NCBI GenBank assembly: GCA_049600855.1
Contig: JBMYQA010000124.1
Location: forward strand, 1 to 15,775
Direction: 5' to 3'
Origin: JBMYQA01 sp049600855
Lineage (GTDB): Bacteria > Bacteroidota > Bacteroidia > Cytophagales > Flammeovirgaceae
DNA length: 15,775 bases
Notes under the pieces: model-generated
The model's database searches: none
Told to the model about the DNA's origin: nothing
What the model saw: the letters and a program-made list of their open reading frames with translations, nothing else
Shown: positions 13,510 to 15,775 of the stretch, in pieces
Numbering within the stretch: position 1 is the stretch's first letter
Layout: the number at the start of each line of letters is the position of its first letter
Made by a program: the position numbers and the translations under genes

Positions 13510-15090
13510 TTAATTTTCTAAAAACTGTGGTGCTTTACGGTGCTTCGTACCTTGCTCATAAGCATAGGCAATTTCGATTAAAGCTCCTTCCCCAAACTTT
13601 CTTCCAAATATGGACATGCCTACAGGAAGTTCATCAATAAAGCCCATCGGTACCGTGATATTGGGATAACCTGATATGGCTGCTGGCGAAGAACTACCGA
13701 GTACGAAAGAATCGCCATTGGTCCAGTCTGTTTTCCAGGCAGGTGAGTTTGTGGGAGCGATTATGGCATCTAGCTGGTGTTCATCCATCACGCGATCAAT
13801 CCCGTTTTTACCCATTTCCAAGTGCATTTTAGCAACGGCATCTTTATACTCTTGATCTTCTAAAGAGCCTTTTTCTTGAGCCATTTTAAGGTATTCCTGA
13901 TCAAAATAGCGTAACTCCACGGAGTCTTGTTCATTAAAGGCAATTAAATCTTTGAGATTTTTTATAGGAGCATTTTCACCTAGACTAGCAAAGTAGTTAT
14001 TCAAACCATCTTTGTATTCGTAAAGCATGACATTGAAGGAGACGCCACCAACATTGGTTTGGGAAATTTGATCAATTTCAATGACTTCAGCCCCTTGCGA
14101 TTTTAAGAACTCCACAGCCTCTTCCATTTTTTGATCTACTTTGGCATGATTTCCTAATGGACCAGTATACAGCCCGATGCGTTTTCCGTTTAAGCCATCT
14201 GCATTTAAGAACTTGGTATAATCTGCTGGGGTTTTTCCTTCATAGGCTTCTGTTTTAGCATCTTTTGGGTCTTTACCAACCATTAAGCCAAGGCTAATCG
14301 CAGCATCGGTAACCGTTCGAGTCATGGGGCCTGGCGTATCTTGAGAAAAAGAAATGGGGATAATGCCTGAGCGACTGAGCAAACCTACAGTCGGCTTGAT
14401 ACCTACTACGCCATTGGCACTCGAAGGACACACAATCGAGCCATTTGTCTCAGTACCCACAGCCATGACACAAAGATTAGCAGAAACGGCAACGCCTGAA
14501 CCAGAGCTTGAACCACAAGGATTGCGGTCTAATCGGTAAGGGTTTTTGGTTTGTCCTCCGAGTCCGCTCCAGCCACTTGTGGAACGCTCACCCCGAAAAT
14601 TAGCCCATTCGCTGAGGTTGGTTTTCCCTAAGATTACGGCGCCAGCTTCACGCAGTTTTTGCGCAATAAAACTGTCCTGTAAAGGTTTAGAATCCTTTAA
14701 AGCCCTTGAACCTGCTGTGGTGGGCATCTGATCATGCGTATCAATATTGTCTTTTAATAACACAGGGATGCCGTGTAAGTCACTACGCTTTTTACCTGCT
14801 TGTAACTCTTTGTCTAAGGCTTGGGCAATAGCAATGGCATCTGGATTTACCTGAATGACCGAATTGATCGCAGGACCATTTTTGTCAATGGCTTCAATTC
14901 GTTGCAAATAGGCTTGGGTTACTTCCTCAATGGTAAACTTCTGTTGATCAAAACCTTGCTGAAATTGGGCAATGGTATACTCTGCAAACTGAAAAGGAGT
15001 AGGCGATTTTGTCACTGGCTGTTGAGGGCTATTTTGACACGCCATCAACATAAACAGTAAGAGCATAATGGGTAATCGTAAATTCATCAT
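13510..15090 (-). CDS. Amidase-signature family lipoprotein
   Basis: The protein (526 residues from the chosen start) belongs to the amidase-signature hydrolases, which cleave amide bonds with a Ser-cisSer-Lys triad. Here that is K113 (PVLLKDNIDT), S194 (NPCGSSSGSGVAVS) and S218 (GTETNGSIVCPSS). The family is broad, and the sequence does not reveal the substrate. The N-terminus is a lipoprotein signal, MMNLRLPIMLLLF with lipobox LMAC at 15-18, so the enzyme is probably anchored in the envelope by C18. I start at the ATG at 15090 because the longer frame opens with TTG at 15120 and would put ten polar residues before the signal. It is monocistronic and converges on the molybdenum cluster. A weak promoter is possible upstream (TTTG at 15167-15164, a TAATTTG word at 15143-15137). 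Confidence 0.93.
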   Translation of the reverse strand: MMNLRLPIMLLLFMLMACQNSPQQPVTKSPTPFQFAEYTIAQFQQGFDQQKFTIEEVTQAYLQRIEAIDKNGPAINSVIQVNPDAIAIAQALDKELQAGKKRSDLHGIPVLLKDNIDTHDQMPTTAGSRALKDSKPLQDSFIAQKLREAGAVILGKTNLSEWANFRGERSTSGWSGLGGQTKNPYRLDRNPCGSSSGSGVAVSANLCVMAVGTETNGSIVCPSSANGVVGIKPTVGLLSRSGIIPISFSQDTPGPMTRTVTDAAISLGLMVGKDPKDAKTEAYEGKTPADYTKFLNADGLNGKRIGLYTGPLGNHAKVDQKMEEAVEFLKSQGAEVIEIDQISQTNVGGVSFNVMLYEYKDGLNNYFASLGENAPIKNLKDLIAFNEQDSVELRYFDQEYLKMAQEKGSLEDQEYKDAVAKMHLEMGKNGIDRVMDEHQLDAIIAPTNSPAWKTDWTNGDSFVLGSSSPAAISGYPNITVPMGFIDELPVGMSIFGRKFGEGALIEIAYAYEQGTKHRKAPQFLEN

Positions 15091-15200
15091 AGAACGGTTG
15101 TTAGGATTGTTGTATATCAATTAAACAGTGGGAGTTCAAATTAGTTTTGGATTGATGCAAAGGCAAAAGTTTCGTGTGAAGAGGTTATTCTTTGTTAAGA

Positions 15201-15332
15201 ATGGAGGGACTGACTATAAACTGCTTTAAAACTAAGAATGAATTCACCTTTATCAAGCACATGGAAGTGTTAACTATCATTGAACTGGGCAACGAAGTGC
15301 CGTTTTCAGTGGTCTCTCAGGTGAGAGATTAG
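15201..15332 (+). CDS. Possible small ORF of 43 codons (doubtful)
   Basis: An ATG-to-TAG frame encodes 43 residues beginning MEGLTINCFKTKNEF and ending VVSQVRD, in the gap before the secreted-protein gene. The composition is protein-like, but no domain, signal or ribosome-binding context is recognisable and part of it lies over a palindrome. It may be a small gene, a decayed fragment or chance. Confidence 0.15.
   Translation: MEGLTINCFKTKNEFTFIKHMEVLTIIELGNEVPFSVVSQVRD
15313..15328. promoter_or_regulatory. Perfect 7-bp palindrome upstream of the terminal gene
   Basis: TCTCTCA (15313-15319) and TGAGAGA (15322-15328) form a perfect inverted repeat with two spacer bases, ending 28 bases before the ATG at 15357. 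It could be an operator or a short leader hairpin for that gene. No regulator can be named. Confidence 0.35.
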
Positions 15333-15356
15333 ACAAACAACTTCAACCTTGATAAC

Positions 15357-15775
15357 ATGAAAAAGCTATTCGTACTATTTATCACCTTATTTGTTTCTTA
15401 TCAGCTCGTTGGGCAAGTTACCATAAAAGGAGTTATTAGGGATAAGGAGAGCAAAGAAGCCATTCCACATGCCACTGTGACCATTAAAAATACCTATGAT
15501 GGAACAATAAGTAATATAGAGGGAAACTTTTCCATCAAGGTGGATATGGAAGATTCGGTTACATTGGTGTTTTCTTATGTTGGATATCACTCACAGGAGA
15601 TTAAACTAAATTATACCAATGCAGTCCAACCAATGGAAATCCATTTGCAACTTGACGCTTCCGTGCTCAAATTTATAAATCCAGATCCTTTTGAGAAATA
15701 TAGAGCGGAAGCGAAACGAAAAGTATTGTTGGAAAATATCCCATCTGTATCACCTGTAAAAAACAGAAATACGAT
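15357..15775 (+). CDS. Secreted protein with carboxypeptidase-regulatory-like domain (N-terminal part)
   Basis: The frame runs open from ATG at 15357 to the window end, giving 139 complete codons. Residues 1-19 form a signal peptide (MKKLFVLFITLFVSYQLVG) with probable cleavage before Q20. Residues about 22-105 match the beta-sandwich CarboxypepD_reg-like fold: VTIKGVIRDKESKEAIPHAT, then TVTIKN, SNIEGNFSI, and FSYVGYHSQEI. In Bacteroidota this domain precedes TonB-dependent receptors or other envelope proteins. The visible following part (INPDPFEKYRAEAKRKVLLE) is not yet a TonB plug, so a receptor is not proved. The 236-base gap upstream carries a palindrome and no clear promoter word. Confidence 0.88.
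   Translation, partial: MKKLFVLFITLFVSYQLVGQVTIKGVIRDKESKEAIPHATVTIKNTYDGTISNIEGNFSIKVDMEDSVTLVFSYVGYHSQEIKLNYTNAVQPMEIHLQLDASVLKFINPDPFEKYRAEAKRKVLLENIPSVSPVKNRNT

Noticed and set aside
15091..15120. Extended amidase N-terminus from TTG at 15120
   Set aside because: The ten extra polar residues would precede a complete lipoprotein signal that begins at the tandem ATG codons at 15090 and 15087.
1..15775. CRISPR array, tRNA, rRNA or transposase gene
   Set aside because: No regularly spaced direct repeats, no cloverleaf-like or rRNA-like sequence and no transposase motif were noticed on either strand while reading; a covariance-model scan was not possible.

Overview
The window looks like a chromosomal segment of a Bacteroidota, most likely a Cytophagales-type marine or free-living bacterium (inference). 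The signs are moderate-to-low GC, near-absence of Shine-Dalgarno sequences, promoter words resembling the Bacteroidota -7 box TAnnTTTG, a lipoprotein with a short LMAC lipobox, a secreted carboxypeptidase-regulatory-like beta domain, and protein types typical of that phylum (ECF sigma plus membrane partner, DivIVA-domain coiled coil, Fur-like regulator beginning with TTG).

Layout, left to right. Positions 1-149 form a long imperfect inverted repeat. Next comes a minus-strand sigma/anti-sigma-like pair (ECF sigma factor, then a one-helix membrane protein with C-terminal HEAT repeats) joined by an ATGA overlap. A complete class I ribonucleotide reductase large subunit (nrdA, minus) follows, with a good terminator and apparently a long leader; no small subunit is nearby. 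A palindrome-rich 574-base gap separates it from a plus-strand AAA-ATPase-like/PD-(D/E)XK protein of unknown function, whose end is separated from the converging DivIVA-domain gene by a perfect 18-bp stem. A divergent promoter region of 373 bases leads to the Fur-family regulator, which converges on triosephosphate isomerase through a nested hairpin terminator.

The right half carries a four-gene plus-strand cluster for a molybdenum hydroxylase. It encodes a small 2Fe-2S subunit, a Tat-exported molybdopterin-binding catalytic subunit, an XdhC/CoxI maturation factor and a MobA-like nucleotidyltransferase. The last two probably insert, sulfurate or nucleotide-modify the cofactor for the first two, so the cluster makes one exported enzyme and its dedicated assembly apparatus. 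A hairpin separates the structural genes from the maturation genes. A convergent amidase-signature lipoprotein gene follows. The window ends inside a secreted protein with a carboxypeptidase-regulatory-like domain.

Most genes are recognisable housekeeping or accessory families. I did not find a convincing wholly new multi-gene system. The least explained parts are the 149-bp inverted repeat, the nrdA leader with overlapping alternative hairpins, the isolated AAA/PD-(D/E)XK gene with a possibly leaderless promoter, and the Fur homologue that lacks most of its structural zinc cysteines.
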